Positions 56,267 to 62,736 of a stretch of 64,000 nt of DNA are shown in pieces. This stretch comes from a virus, in IMG/VR virus record IMGVR_UViG_3300025099_000012, positions 1 to 64,000 of that record; one strand, given 5' to 3'. The notes beneath the pieces were generated by a model. The model saw only the letters and a program-made list of their open reading frames with translations. It made no database searches and was not told the origin of the DNA. Within the stretch, counting starts at the first letter, position 1, and each line of letters starts with the position of its first letter. Position numbers and translations under genes: made by a program.

Positions 56267-56473
56267 ATGCGTATTGAAGCTCCTTTCGATCTCCCTGTAG
56301 AAGCTCTCATCGGAGCAGTCATTACAAGTGACGATGGCGCTGAACTAGGAGTTATAGCCGACGTCAGAGTGGACATTACTAATCACGAGTTTATTCTCAC
56401 TCTTGATGATGGCATTGGTCTACTCTGGAGTAATTTGAAAGACTATTCAATCAAATTCCAAGGCTCTATCTAA
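56267..56473 (+). CDS. 68-residue beta-barrel-like protein
   Basis: ATG 56267 to TAA 56473. All-beta (VEALIGAVITSDDGAELGVI, ADVRVDITNHEFILTLDDG), like a PRC-barrel or small SH3 fold: G-A-x-V-x-S-x-D-G-x-x-x-G-x-V. Overlaps the convergent gene by 8 nt. Family call is tentative. Confidence 0.6.
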   Translation: MRIEAPFDLPVEALIGAVITSDDGAELGVIADVRVDITNHEFILTLDDGIGLLWSNLKDYSIKFQGSI

Positions 56474-57020
56474 ACCCTCTAGTACTTACTTCCGTAATTT
56501 TATTTACTGGAATATTTGCCACGTCCATCCTTCTCTTTACCGAAGGTATGGCAAACGCTGCTCCTGTTAAAGCTGCTATACCTATTGAACTAGGTGTTAT
56601 GGACAACTGTCCAGGCTCCTGTTCATCTGCGGGTCCTCCGAATCCAGCAGCGATATCCATAACTCCACGACCTGCTAAGGCTACGCCTGCGGCCGGAATT
56701 ACGTATTTGGGCACTGCATTTACTACTGGCAAACCATACTCAACAACCTGACGTTGTTTCTGTCCCATATACGTTTCAGGACCATATCTACCAATTGGTC
56801 TACCCATTTTATCCCTAACTATAGGGTTATCTGTAAATGGTGAAAGCGTTGCTTTACGTAAGCTTGGGAGTCCACCTCCTATGCCTGTGCCAAGAGTACG
56901 TACAACTGGATTAGCATCCTTGTACATATCTCTGATACGTAGACTGTATCTATCATCAACGTCTTGAAGACTCTCAATGATTTGCCTAAGCATATCTCCA
57001 GCCTTACGTCTTACTTCCAT
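56466..57020 (-). CDS. hypothetical protein with apolar helices, isolated on minus strand
   Basis: It encodes 184 residues. N-terminal charged helix (AGDMLRQIIESLQDVDDRY), a Gly/Pro middle, and two apolar segments (VIPAAGVALAGRGVMDIAAG; SIGIAALTGAAFAIPS). Composition matches the virion cluster, yet it lies in the array. GGTACAATAAG at about 57041-57051 (minus strand) may be its promoter. Confidence 0.6.
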   Translation of the reverse strand: MEVRRKAGDMLRQIIESLQDVDDRYSLRIRDMYKDANPVVRTLGTGIGGGLPSLRKATLSPFTDNPIVRDKMGRPIGRYGPETYMGQKQRQVVEYGLPVVNAVPKYVIPAAGVALAGRGVMDIAAGFGGPADEQEPGQLSITPSSIGIAALTGAAFAIPSVKRRMDVANIPVNKITEVSTRGFR

Positions 57021-57080
57021 AACACTATCTTTATTTATACCTTATTGTACCTACTATTGAATTGAGACTTATATCTACCG

Positions 57081-57158
57081 ATGGCTATTACCTACGTCAT
57101 AATCTTAGGTACCTGGGGCATAGCCTCAATCGCACTTCTACTACTTAAACTTCTATAG
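57081..57158 (+). CDS. 25-residue transmembrane micro-protein
   Basis: ATG 57081 to TAG 57158. The product is nearly one hydrophobic helix (ITYVIILGTWGIASIALLLL). Similar lengths are found in photosystem and cytochrome b6f subunits, but no specific match is evident. It might be a phage membrane effector. Confidence 0.45.
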   Translation: MAITYVIILGTWGIASIALLLLKLL

Positions 57159-57286
57159 TTTATTGAGAACAATTATCAACTATATAGATATAGAGCGGGT
57201 ATTTACTACACCCATTACCGTATATACCGTGACCTGTCCTATGAATTACGTAGGTAAATTAGGGGAGCGGTATATATAAATAAGCA
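57159..57286 (+). promoter_or_regulatory. intergenic region with inverted repeat and promoter-like AT boxes
   Basis: The 128-bp gap contains ATTACCGTATATACCGTGA-type near-palindromes (CGGTATA/TATACCG are spread over 57217-57275) and AT-rich TATATA just before the gene at 57287. No gene is evident. Confidence 0.35.
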
Positions 57287-57526
57287 ATGTCCGTATTTGA
57301 CCTTATGAGCCCATTCGAACCATGGCTGACTTCACGAAGTCCGTCCGTTTATGTTATATCTGATTCAGAAATGAAGGCATATAAACAGAAACAGGCAGTC
57401 GCGGAGATCGCGGAACTGCAACGGCTAGTCGATAGTCACAAGAGTTCTATTGAACGCCTTGAGGCTCACATCAGCCAACTCGAAACAGAGCTTCCAAAGC
57501 TCACCGAAACATCTAATGCCGCATAA
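57287..57526 (+). CDS. 79-residue coiled-coil protein (conserved cyanophage type)
   Basis: ATG 57287. The N-terminus FDLMSPFEPWLTSRSPSVYV is followed by a helix (EMKAYKQKQAVAEIAELQRL) and a coiled coil (SIERLEAHISQLETELPKL). I believe proteins with this N-terminus recur in cyanophages. Its leader shares AGCAATG(A/T)(C)CGTATTTGA with the next gene, indicating duplicated translation signals. The stop codon lies in the loop of the terminator hairpin. Confidence 0.7.
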   Translation: MSVFDLMSPFEPWLTSRSPSVYVISDSEMKAYKQKQAVAEIAELQRLVDSHKSSIERLEAHISQLETELPKLTETSNAA

Positions 57527-57533
57527 CTGCGGC
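57518..57533 (+). terminator. hairpin with the stop codon in its loop
   Basis: GCCGCA-TAAC-TGCGGC overlaps the last codons of the preceding gene. The gene's TAA stop is in the loop, and the first arm encodes Ala-Ala. Confidence 0.7.
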
Positions 57534-57568
57534 TGTAGATATAAATGCTCCATATATAGAAACAAGCA

Positions 57569-57679
57569 ATGATCGTATTTGATCAAACTACCATCATCCT
57601 CGCAATCATTGGCATGATTGGGCTCCTCTCCACAGGAGTTGTCCTTACAACTGCCTTCAAGCGTAGACCTTTGAGTTAG
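57569..57679 (+). CDS. 36-residue transmembrane micro-protein
   Basis: ATG 57569 to TAG 57677-57679. One hydrophobic helix (IILAIIGMIGLLSTGVVLTT) followed by basic FKRRP, giving an N-out/C-in or cytoplasmic C-tail topology. The leader is duplicated from the gene at 57287. Unknown membrane effector. Confidence 0.6.
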   Translation: MIVFDQTTIILAIIGMIGLLSTGVVLTTAFKRRPLS

Positions 57680-57680
57680 C

Positions 57681-57721
57681 AACACTGGCGCTTATCAGCG
57701 CCTGTATTTATTTATGTCCTT
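57681..57721 (+). terminator. array hairpin element
   Basis: AACAC then GGCGCT-TATC-AGCGCC followed by TGTATTTATTTATGTCCTTT. It keeps the TATC loop; the 3' signature is TGTCCTTT rather than TGTTCTTT. Confidence 0.8.
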
Positions 57722-57733
57722 TGGATATTTTCC

Positions 57734-57967
57734 ATGACTATGCAACCAGTAACTCTTAACAATGCACTCGATATTGCTGAAGAGCGTGCTTATGCACAAT
57801 CTCGTCCGAGCTTTCCCCCTGTAACAGACACAATTGTCTGGATCAAGCAGGTGGATTGGGCGGACGTACGCAACCGATGCCGTGGTGGAGTTCACAACGT
57901 AGGGCTTGTCCTTGCTGTGACTGGTGAAAAGATCCATGACCTTGGCGCTTGGTTAGCTGAGGTCTGA
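57734..57967 (+). CDS. 77-residue array protein
   Basis: ATG 57734. Helix (NNALDIAEERAYAQSRPS) then VTDTIVWIKQVDWADVRNRC and VGLVLAVTGEKIHDLGAWL. No family recognised. It is followed by the structured RNA at 57972. Confidence 0.65.
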   Translation: MTMQPVTLNNALDIAEERAYAQSRPSFPPVTDTIVWIKQVDWADVRNRCRGGVHNVGLVLAVTGEKIHDLGAWLAEV

Positions 57968-57971
57968 TCTA

Positions 57972-58029
57972 TCTGGGGATAACAGTGTGGGAGCTCTGCA
58001 TTTCGCAGACGAGGCATGACAACCCCAGA
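57972..58029 (+). ncRNA. structured RNA candidate
   Basis: A 58-nt element closes with TCTGGGG (57972-57978) and CCCCAGA (58023-58029). It contains TCTGC-ATTTC-GCAGA (57995-58009), with unpaired conserved-looking GATAACAGTGTGGGAG and CGAGGCATGAC flanking it. It precedes the next array terminator. The fold is more elaborate than a terminator and has no T run, so a regulatory RNA or riboswitch-like domain is possible. No known class was identified. Confidence 0.45.
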
Positions 58030-58030
58030 G

Positions 58031-58077
58031 TGAACAAGATTGCCGCTTAATCGCGGCTTTCTTTTTACATGTTCATC
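58031..58077 (+). terminator. array hairpin element
   Basis: TGAACA and TGTTCA flank GCCGC-TTAATC-GCGGC, then TTTCTTTTTACATGTTCATC. Outer arms are TGAACA/TGTTCA here. Confidence 0.8.
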
Positions 58078-58088
58078 ACCATATAAAC

Positions 58089-58277
58089 ATGGCACCTTTT
58101 AACAACGCTGTGTACCTTCAAAATGGTTTTTACAACCGTGAAGAGTACCTTGCATCATTGAAAGAAGAGTATGGAGCGGAGATTGTAGAAGCACTGACTT
58201 CTATTCTTCCAGCGTCTGAAGACTTCGATGGCTTAGTCACCGAACTTGAAGACTACGAGTCCACCACACTGATGTAA
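58089..58277 (+). CDS. 62-residue acidic array protein
   Basis: ATG 58089. N-terminus FNNAVYLQNGFYNREEYLAS followed by acidic helices (GAEIVEALTSILPASEDF, DGLVTELEDYESTTL). Net charge strongly negative, as in DNA-mimic or host-inhibitor proteins, though not diagnostic. Confidence 0.65.
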   Translation: MAPFNNAVYLQNGFYNREEYLASLKEEYGAEIVEALTSILPASEDFDGLVTELEDYESTTLM

Positions 58278-58285
58278 ACAAGATT

Positions 58286-58310
58286 GGCGCTTAACTGCGC
58301 CTTTCTTTTT
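58286..58310 (+). terminator. array hairpin element (short)
   Basis: GGCGC-TTAACT-GCGCC followed by TTTCTTTTT. The next gene starts immediately after, at 58311. Confidence 0.8.
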
Positions 58311-58850
58311 ATGTACTCTTTGCAAGATTACATGAACGCTATTGCATCAACTCACTACGTAGGAATACACCGTACGTCCCCATCTAAACAACGCATCGTA
58401 CATGCGTTTGACTTGGACGACACTATTACGATCAAACCGGATCACTTCAACAACTTAGGGCTTACCAAAGACGAGTTCTTTGATGCCTCCAGGTCATTCG
58501 AACCAGATGACCGTGTTGTTGATTTACTACGGATGATGTATCAGTGGGGCGATTCAATCGCTATATGCACTGCCCGTCCATCGGACAGGCTCACTGAATC
58601 CTATAACTGGCTTCGCAAGTGGTCTATTCCATTCGATTGCATACTTGTGTCCACTGGTGTGGACAACAGCGGTAATACGAAGCAGCACATGCTTCAGTAT
58701 TTACGCAAGCAATATCGAATGGTTGGCACACTTATCGATGACAGCCCTTACAACATTGAAGGTGCACGCCTTCAGAGGATCAAGCGTATCCATGTCCTCA
58801 AAAATTGTGAGTACTGGGACTCTCATCCCGAAGTTGTAACCAAGATCTAA
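58311..58850 (+). CDS. HAD-superfamily phosphatase
   Basis: This 179-residue protein starts at ATG 58311; the frame is open further upstream through the terminator but has no reason to start there. HAD motifs: I, AFDLDDTIT (about 32-40); II, ICTARPSDR (about 85); III, KQHMLQYL; IV, TLIDDSPYN (about 138). It is similar in layout to the phosphatase half of T4-type polynucleotide kinase and to 5'-nucleotidases. It is the largest enzyme in the small-gene array and may act on nucleotides or DNA/RNA ends. Confidence 0.8.
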   Translation: MYSLQDYMNAIASTHYVGIHRTSPSKQRIVHAFDLDDTITIKPDHFNNLGLTKDEFFDASRSFEPDDRVVDLLRMMYQWGDSIAICTARPSDRLTESYNWLRKWSIPFDCILVSTGVDNSGNTKQHMLQYLRKQYRMVGTLIDDSPYNIEGARLQRIKRIHVLKNCEYWDSHPEVVTKI

Positions 58851-58858
58851 TCTTTATC

Positions 58859-58984
58859 ATGCTTAAACTACTTATTCAACAGCATTCTGCTCCACGAACC
58901 CGTTTCACTGTCAAGTTTAACGGTAAGCATCTTGCTTTCAATACCTTTACTGAAGTTAAAACCTTCATTCTCAACAACCAATAG
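58859..58984 (+). CDS. 41-residue array protein
   Basis: ATG 58859 to TAG 58984. It contains LKLLIQQHSAPRTRFTVKF and FNTFTEVKTFILNN, a strand-helix unit like other array proteins. Its last codons overlap the terminator hairpin. Confidence 0.6.
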   Translation: MLKLLIQQHSAPRTRFTVKFNGKHLAFNTFTEVKTFILNNQ

Positions 58985-59024
58985 CCGCTGACTCGCGGCT
59001 TTCTTTTCTCGTGTCCAATGAATT
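58983..59024 (+). terminator. array hairpin element (loop TGACTC)
   Basis: AGCCGC-TGACTC-GCGGCT followed by TTCTTTTCTCGTGTCC. The loop equals those at 54432, 59169 and 61853. Confidence 0.8.
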
Positions 59025-59030
59025 GTCACT

Positions 59031-59153
59031 ATGACTGATGTACAACTTCGTGCTGCTGCTCGACTTAAGGCTGAACTCCTACGTCAGACCAAAGAGCGAG
59101 TACGTGACGCCTATTACCTGCGTAAAGCAGGGGTCATGACAGCCATCGTGTGA
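59031..59153 (+). CDS. 40-residue basic array protein
   Basis: ATG 59031 to TGA 59153. One long basic helix (VQLRAAARLKAELLRQTKER, RVRDAYYLRKAG). The stop codon forms the start of the next element's outer arm. Nucleic-acid binding is possible. Confidence 0.6.
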   Translation: MTDVQLRAAARLKAELLRQTKERVRDAYYLRKAGVMTAIV

Positions 59154-59199
59154 ACACTTGAGGGTCGCTGACTCGCGACTCTCTTTTTTAGTGTTCTTC
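59152..59199 (+). terminator. array hairpin element (loop TGACTC)
   Basis: GAACACT (59152) and AGTGTTC (59190) flank GTCGC-TGACTC-GCGAC. T run CTCTTTTTT and TGTTCTTC follow. Complete bipartite form. Confidence 0.85.
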
Positions 59200-59213
59200 A
59201 AATCGAATGCTTA

Positions 59214-59423
59214 ATGGCAATCACCTACGACTTCACCATTGTTGATACCAACATCACTGGTTTGTCTAAGGTGGTTCCTCAGAACGAAGCTGCGTTCTGC
59301 TATCTCGTAGATGAGACCGATTACACCGTTTTTGCTGACGGTTCCACTGCTCTATTCGAAGAGCGTGTCGGTGACTTCATCTCCGATGCAGGCCACGCAC
59401 ACATGTGCTGCGATATCGCTTGA
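59214..59423 (+). CDS. 69-residue array protein
   Basis: ATG 59214. Mixed strands and loops (AITYDFTIVDTNITGLSK, FCYLVDETDYTVFADG), C-terminus AHMCCDIA with a Cys pair. Opens with MAITY, as does the micro-protein at 57081. Unknown. Confidence 0.65.
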   Translation: MAITYDFTIVDTNITGLSKVVPQNEAAFCYLVDETDYTVFADGSTALFEERVGDFISDAGHAHMCCDIA

Positions 59424-59436
59424 GTTAACCACCATT

Positions 59437-59458
59437 GGCGCAAATTTGCGCCTTTCTC
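59437..59458 (+). terminator. palindromic terminator
   Basis: GGCGCAAA/TTTGCGCC is a perfect 16-nt palindrome followed by TTTCTCATTTTTT. It contains no loop signature of the other elements. Confidence 0.8.
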
Positions 59459-59483
59459 ATTTTTTGTAATTTATGAGGTCTAT

Positions 59484-59876
59484 TTGACACAATCGTTTAA
59501 CGTTCCAGATGGCATCTCTATGGATGAGCTTAAATCTCATCTAAATGATGCGAGAAATGAATCAGATATTCACGAAGATTGCACCTGTGAACGTGCAGAT
59601 GCGACAGAAGATTTAATGGAGCTTGCTTCAGAGCAAATCGCATTAACTGGACGTATGACAGACGATCCTGTTGCATTTCACAAAATCATGATGGTCATGA
59701 TTGTATCCAATATGATCGACTTTCACATGAATGTTGCAACTAAAGCAGGTGGAATGGACGATGGTACGTCTCATGCATGGATTCGTGATGCTGGCAAATT
59801 ACAAGCAGTCATGAACATTCTTACGTCTATTTCATGTGGTCCTGATGACCCATATGTAACAGTATCGGGCAACTGA
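59484..59876 (+). CDS. 130-residue helical array protein
   Basis: TTG start at 59484 with GAGG 8 nt upstream. Acidic and mostly helical (MDELKSHLNDARNESDIH; DLMELASEQIALTG), with a Met/His-rich helix (HKIMMVMIVSNMIDFHM). A CTCE motif near residue 35 may bind metal. Unknown function. Confidence 0.65.
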   Translation: MTQSFNVPDGISMDELKSHLNDARNESDIHEDCTCERADATEDLMELASEQIALTGRMTDDPVAFHKIMMVMIVSNMIDFHMNVATKAGGMDDGTSHAWIRDAGKLQAVMNILTSISCGPDDPYVTVSGN

Positions 59877-59886
59877 TTGCCTCAAT

Positions 59887-59918
59887 AGCCGCTTATCAGC
59901 GGCTTTCTTTTTACATGT
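59887..59918 (+). terminator. array hairpin element (loop TATC)
   Basis: AGCCGCT-TATC-AGCGGCT then TTCTTTTTACATGTTCTTT. The loop and the TGTTCTTT signature are both retained. Confidence 0.85.
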
Positions 59919-59937
59919 TCTTTATCAAAGTTTTCCT

Positions 59938-60423
59938 TTGAACAACACTTCAAAACGCTACGCTCAGTTCAACGCTCTTACCGTCACCGGTCGCATCTTC
60001 AATGCTGAGATCGTAGACAACAAAGGCAACAAGTTCTTGAGTGTATCCGTAATCAGCACTGCCTCCAAGGATGGCGCTGACTTGGTCTACACCTTCAACA
60101 ACTCCAATGGCTTGATGAGCCTCTTTGAGAAGGGTTTCTTCTGCAGAGGACGTCAAGTGACTATCACTGGACACATTCACAACGTTTCTGAGGTTTACAC
60201 CACACGAACAGGTGAAGTCACTCTGCGTAAGCGCCCTGAGATCCATCTCACAGGCGTAAACGTACTTGATGGTGGCCTTGGTCCTATGCCTGCCGCAGAA
60301 GGACAAGCACAGCGCTCCTCAATAGGCTCTGTCATCACTCAAGTAGGAACACCTGAGGTGGATGAAACTCCATCTATGGAGCCTGTTGAAGAAGCAGAAG
60401 AAAAGGTTGAAGCTCTTTTTTGA
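59938..60423 (+). CDS. single-stranded DNA-binding (OB-fold) protein
   Basis: This 161-residue protein starts with TTG 59938. The N-terminal 110 residues look like an SSB OB fold: FNALTVTGRIFNAEIVDNKG, FLSVSVISTASKDG, FFCRGRQVTITGHIHNV, VTLRKRPEIHLTGV. A Pro/Gln linker and an acidic tail ending EKVEALF follow. An acidic C-terminus with a final hydrophobic tip is the SSB partner-binding hallmark. Together with the protein at 770 and the fragment at the window start there are up to three OB-like proteins. It belongs to the small-gene array. Confidence 0.7.
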   Translation: MNNTSKRYAQFNALTVTGRIFNAEIVDNKGNKFLSVSVISTASKDGADLVYTFNNSNGLMSLFEKGFFCRGRQVTITGHIHNVSEVYTTRTGEVTLRKRPEIHLTGVNVLDGGLGPMPAAEGQAQRSSIGSVITQVGTPEVDETPSMEPVEEAEEKVEALF

Positions 60424-60431
60424 TAACAACT

Positions 60432-60462
60432 CCCGGCCGTGTATCCCACGGCTGGGTTTTTT
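60432..60462 (+). terminator. strong terminator
   Basis: CCCGGCCGTG-tatcc-CACGGCTGGG with T6 follows the SSB-like gene. The loop again starts with TATC. Confidence 0.9.
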
Positions 60463-60475
60463 CATTTTTTAAACT

Positions 60476-60556
60476 ATGGACATCGCAATCTATCTAACTA
60501 TCTATGCCACGTTCGCAATCTACTGCTACGTCCTCACGAAAGTCCAAGAGAACTGA
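60476..60556 (+). CDS. 26-residue transmembrane micro-protein
   Basis: ATG 60476 to TGA 60556. One hydrophobic, Tyr-rich helix (IAIYLTIYATFAIYCYVL) then TKVQEN. It starts 14 nt after the terminator and overlaps the next gene's first 53 nt in another frame. Resembles the micro-proteins at 57081 and 57569 in plan. Confidence 0.5.
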   Translation: MDIAIYLTIYATFAIYCYVLTKVQEN

Positions 60557-60752
60557 TTGGACATACACTTTAACCAAAAGCAGGTATGGGTTATACACAT
60601 CTATTCTTACTGATGGAACTCGAATGGTTACTGGAATGACAGAGGAAGGTGTTCGTGAAGTCACGGACACTATTCACATCCCTGTCATGAAAGGTGAGTT
60701 CGATGGATACACATCAATACCACGTAAGGGTGTAGTGGATGGGAAGCTTTAG
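60504..60752 (+). CDS. 82-residue hypothetical protein
   Basis: ATG 60504, within the micro-gene upstream. Basic N-terminus (RSQSTATSSRKSKRTD) and strands (WTYTLTKSRYGLYTSILTDG). Ends within 4 nt of the convergent gene's stop. No family recognised. Confidence 0.6.
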   Translation: MPRSQSTATSSRKSKRTDWTYTLTKSRYGLYTSILTDGTRMVTGMTEEGVREVTDTIHIPVMKGEFDGYTSIPRKGVVDGKL

Positions 60753-61762
60753 TGCTTGCCGTTCTTACCGTTACCGTTGATCGCCTTATTCATATAGACC
60801 TTGTCTGCAATGACAGTGACTGCCTTACCTTGGTCAGATGTATTGATATCACCGTCAAGTGCTTGACGATAAGCACTTAAAACTGAATCATCTGCAAATC
60901 TTTTGCCTAGCATGTTATTTACTTTAGAATTTAATTCCATTTTAAGTTCTTTATTCTTTTGACGAGTTTCTTTTTGTTTCTGTAATTTACGTAAATACTG
61001 TATTTCTTTAATTTCAGCAAGGTTTTGTGTTAAATCATCTGCATTAGTAACGTAACGTCTACCTTGCAATTGATCTAAAACCGCCAAAGCCATTTCTGAA
61101 CCTTCAGCATTTTGTAAAATTTGATTTAAATGACCTCCTTGTAGTCTTAAATCTTCTTTTAAGTGGGTTAAAACATCACTTTCAGAGTTAGGAACAATAT
61201 GACCTTGATTTGGTTTTTGATGCGTTATTAAATCTTTATATACACGATCATATCCCAAACCTAAATCATAAGCATATTGTGCCATTACTCCTGGTTGTTC
61301 GGCAACATTACGAGCTCCTTCATGCATTCCATGCCTACCACCAAACTTTGCTAACGTTTTTGCTGACATCAATGCTTTTACTGCTTGTTCAAGTTCAGCA
61401 ATTAATTTTGGATTAGTATCCATAGGCAGTGAAGGCATATCACCTCCTGATAGTTCACTTACTAAATATCGCTGAAGTGAGTCATTTTGTTGATTGTGAG
61501 TTAATACTGGATCGCTTTCCTTGTATTTAGACAACGTCCATTTATCTGGTCTTTCTGGATCAGGAATAATATCGTGATAATCTCCTATTTCAGCTCTTAA
61601 AACTTCCCTTTGGGATAACTCTTTAAGAAGCTTATATATCTCTGGGTCATCTTTAAGATTGAATCCATCTGCAATTTCATCAAAGTCTAAATCTCTAGTA
61701 TCCGTATTTAAACGTGATACATCTTGCCTAATTTTTGCTTTACGTAAATTTTCAGATAGCAC
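60749..61762 (-). CDS. hypothetical protein with HNH-like motif
   Basis: This 337-residue protein starts with GTG 61762. N-terminal half helical (DFDEIADGFNLKDDPEIYKL). Near residue 185-222 it has HQKPNQGHIVPNSES and EDLRLQGGHLNQIL, resembling the GHI...N-L-R-L...H-x-N arrangement of some HNH nucleases, without the Cys pairs. The C-terminal third is a Lys/Gln/Glu coiled coil. TACAAT (minus strand) lies near 61820. Nuclease function is a hypothesis. Confidence 0.55.
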   Translation of the reverse strand: MLSENLRKAKIRQDVSRLNTDTRDLDFDEIADGFNLKDDPEIYKLLKELSQREVLRAEIGDYHDIIPDPERPDKWTLSKYKESDPVLTHNQQNDSLQRYLVSELSGGDMPSLPMDTNPKLIAELEQAVKALMSAKTLAKFGGRHGMHEGARNVAEQPGVMAQYAYDLGLGYDRVYKDLITHQKPNQGHIVPNSESDVLTHLKEDLRLQGGHLNQILQNAEGSEMALAVLDQLQGRRYVTNADDLTQNLAEIKEIQYLRKLQKQKETRQKNKELKMELNSKVNNMLGKRFADDSVLSAYRQALDGDINTSDQGKAVTVIADKVYMNKAINGNGKNGKH

Positions 61763-61847
61763 CCATATCTATATACCTATGTGTTGTTTATTGATTACAT
61801 AAGTAACATCTCCTTTAAATATTGTATTTAATTTCTATATCTAACTT

Positions 61848-61885
61848 GCCGCTGACTCGCGGCTCTATGTTTTAGTGTCCTTTGA
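61848..61885 (+). terminator. array hairpin element (loop TGACTC)
   Basis: GCCGC-TGACTC-GCGGC followed by TCTATGTTTTAGTGTCCTTT. It restarts the plus-strand small-gene series after the convergent minus-strand gene. Confidence 0.8.
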
Positions 61886-61896
61886 CACTTAGATCT

Positions 61897-62118
61897 ATGG
61901 AACAACAAATGATCCTGATTTCTAAACCAGAAGTTGAAAGACTTTTATGCAAACTTCAGCGTGCAGAGGGTTATTGCCGTAATGCACGTTCGCCTATTCC
62001 TTTCAACCCTGAAACGGACATCCATGCAGAACCGTGGGAGTTCTTTGTCGGATCCTCTGGATTCGCAGGAATGACTATGCGTGATGTAATCCAATCACTC
62101 GAATCACATCTGAACTAA
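61897..62118 (+). CDS. 73-residue hypothetical protein
   Basis: ATG 61897. Helix (PEVERLLCKLQRAEGYCRN), then a loop (NPETDIHAEPWEFFVGSSG) and AGMTMRDVIQSLESHL. Its TAA overlaps the next ATG (TAATG at 62116-62120). Unknown. Confidence 0.65.
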   Translation: MEQQMILISKPEVERLLCKLQRAEGYCRNARSPIPFNPETDIHAEPWEFFVGSSGFAGMTMRDVIQSLESHLN

Positions 62119-62549
62119 TGGGAACTCGATCTGCTATCGGCTATCTACAACCGTCCGGTCGCGTCCGTGCGGTTTATTGCCATTGGGATGGCTACCCAGA
62201 AAATCAACTCCCGATACTGAAGTCGAAGTACAACACTCTCGCCAAAGTAAGAGCTCTGATTAAACCTGGGTTTATGTCATGCCTGGAAACTACCCACACC
62301 TGGGAATCTGAATACCAGCGCGATGACAATGGTAAAGCGTTATTCGATTTACCTCGGACAAATCTTCGTGACCCGCAGCCTCTTTATCACGCAGAGCGTG
62401 GGCACGGTGAAAAACCCAAAACCAGTAGCAAACCATATGACTACTGGCGCGATATGGATTGTGAATACTTGTATGTGTTCAATGGTACTTGGTGGATTAC
62501 ATATTCACTAACTGATAACCCACATACACGTATGCATATCCATGATTAA
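62118..62549 (+). CDS. conserved phage protein (GTRSAIGY family)
   Basis: This 143-residue protein begins GTRSAIGYLQPSGRVRAVYC then HWDGYPENQLPIL, a strongly conserved opening that I recognise in many phages of diverse hosts, with no established function. The C-terminus has YLYVFNGTWWITYSL. It is coupled to the preceding gene. Possibly a nucleotide- or ligand-binding beta fold. Confidence 0.75.
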   Translation: MGTRSAIGYLQPSGRVRAVYCHWDGYPENQLPILKSKYNTLAKVRALIKPGFMSCLETTHTWESEYQRDDNGKALFDLPRTNLRDPQPLYHAERGHGEKPKTSSKPYDYWRDMDCEYLYVFNGTWWITYSLTDNPHTRMHIHD

Positions 62550-62560
62550 ACCTAACCCAT

Positions 62561-62697
62561 CTAAGTACATTTTTACTTAGTATGGACCTGTACTCCCGCA
62601 GAAGAACAGCGTCAGGGAGGCCAATTAGGTTGTAGACATTTTTGCTGTTTCTGTCTACTTAATTAATCGGATCGCCATTTAACCGGTGGTCCGATCC
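62561..62697 (+). ncRNA. structured leader upstream of the ferredoxin gene
   Basis: Four hairpins lie in about 140 nt: CTAAGTA/TACTTAG (62561-62580), CTCCC/GGGAG (within 62592-62620), GTAGACA/TGTCTAC (62632-62658) and GGATCG/CGATCC with inner CCA/TGG (62669-62697). There is no long T run after any. A 17-codon Arg-rich frame (62582-62635) is embedded, possibly a leader peptide. Likely a regulatory 5' region or small RNA. Confidence 0.45.
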
Positions 62698-62736
62698 CTC
62701 ACTTGTTGACTTATATACTTTCTAACTTCATTCACC

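Noticed and set aside
54142-59918. CRISPR array or integron
   Set aside because: Repeat units are not constant, spacers are genes of varied lengths, and there is no Cas gene or integron-type integrase; the elements behave like terminators with a shared leader. The resemblance to cassette boundaries is noted only as a hypothesis.
62582-62635. 17-codon frame as an independent gene
   Set aside because: It is too short and lies across hairpin arms; kept only as part of the structured leader, possibly a leader peptide.
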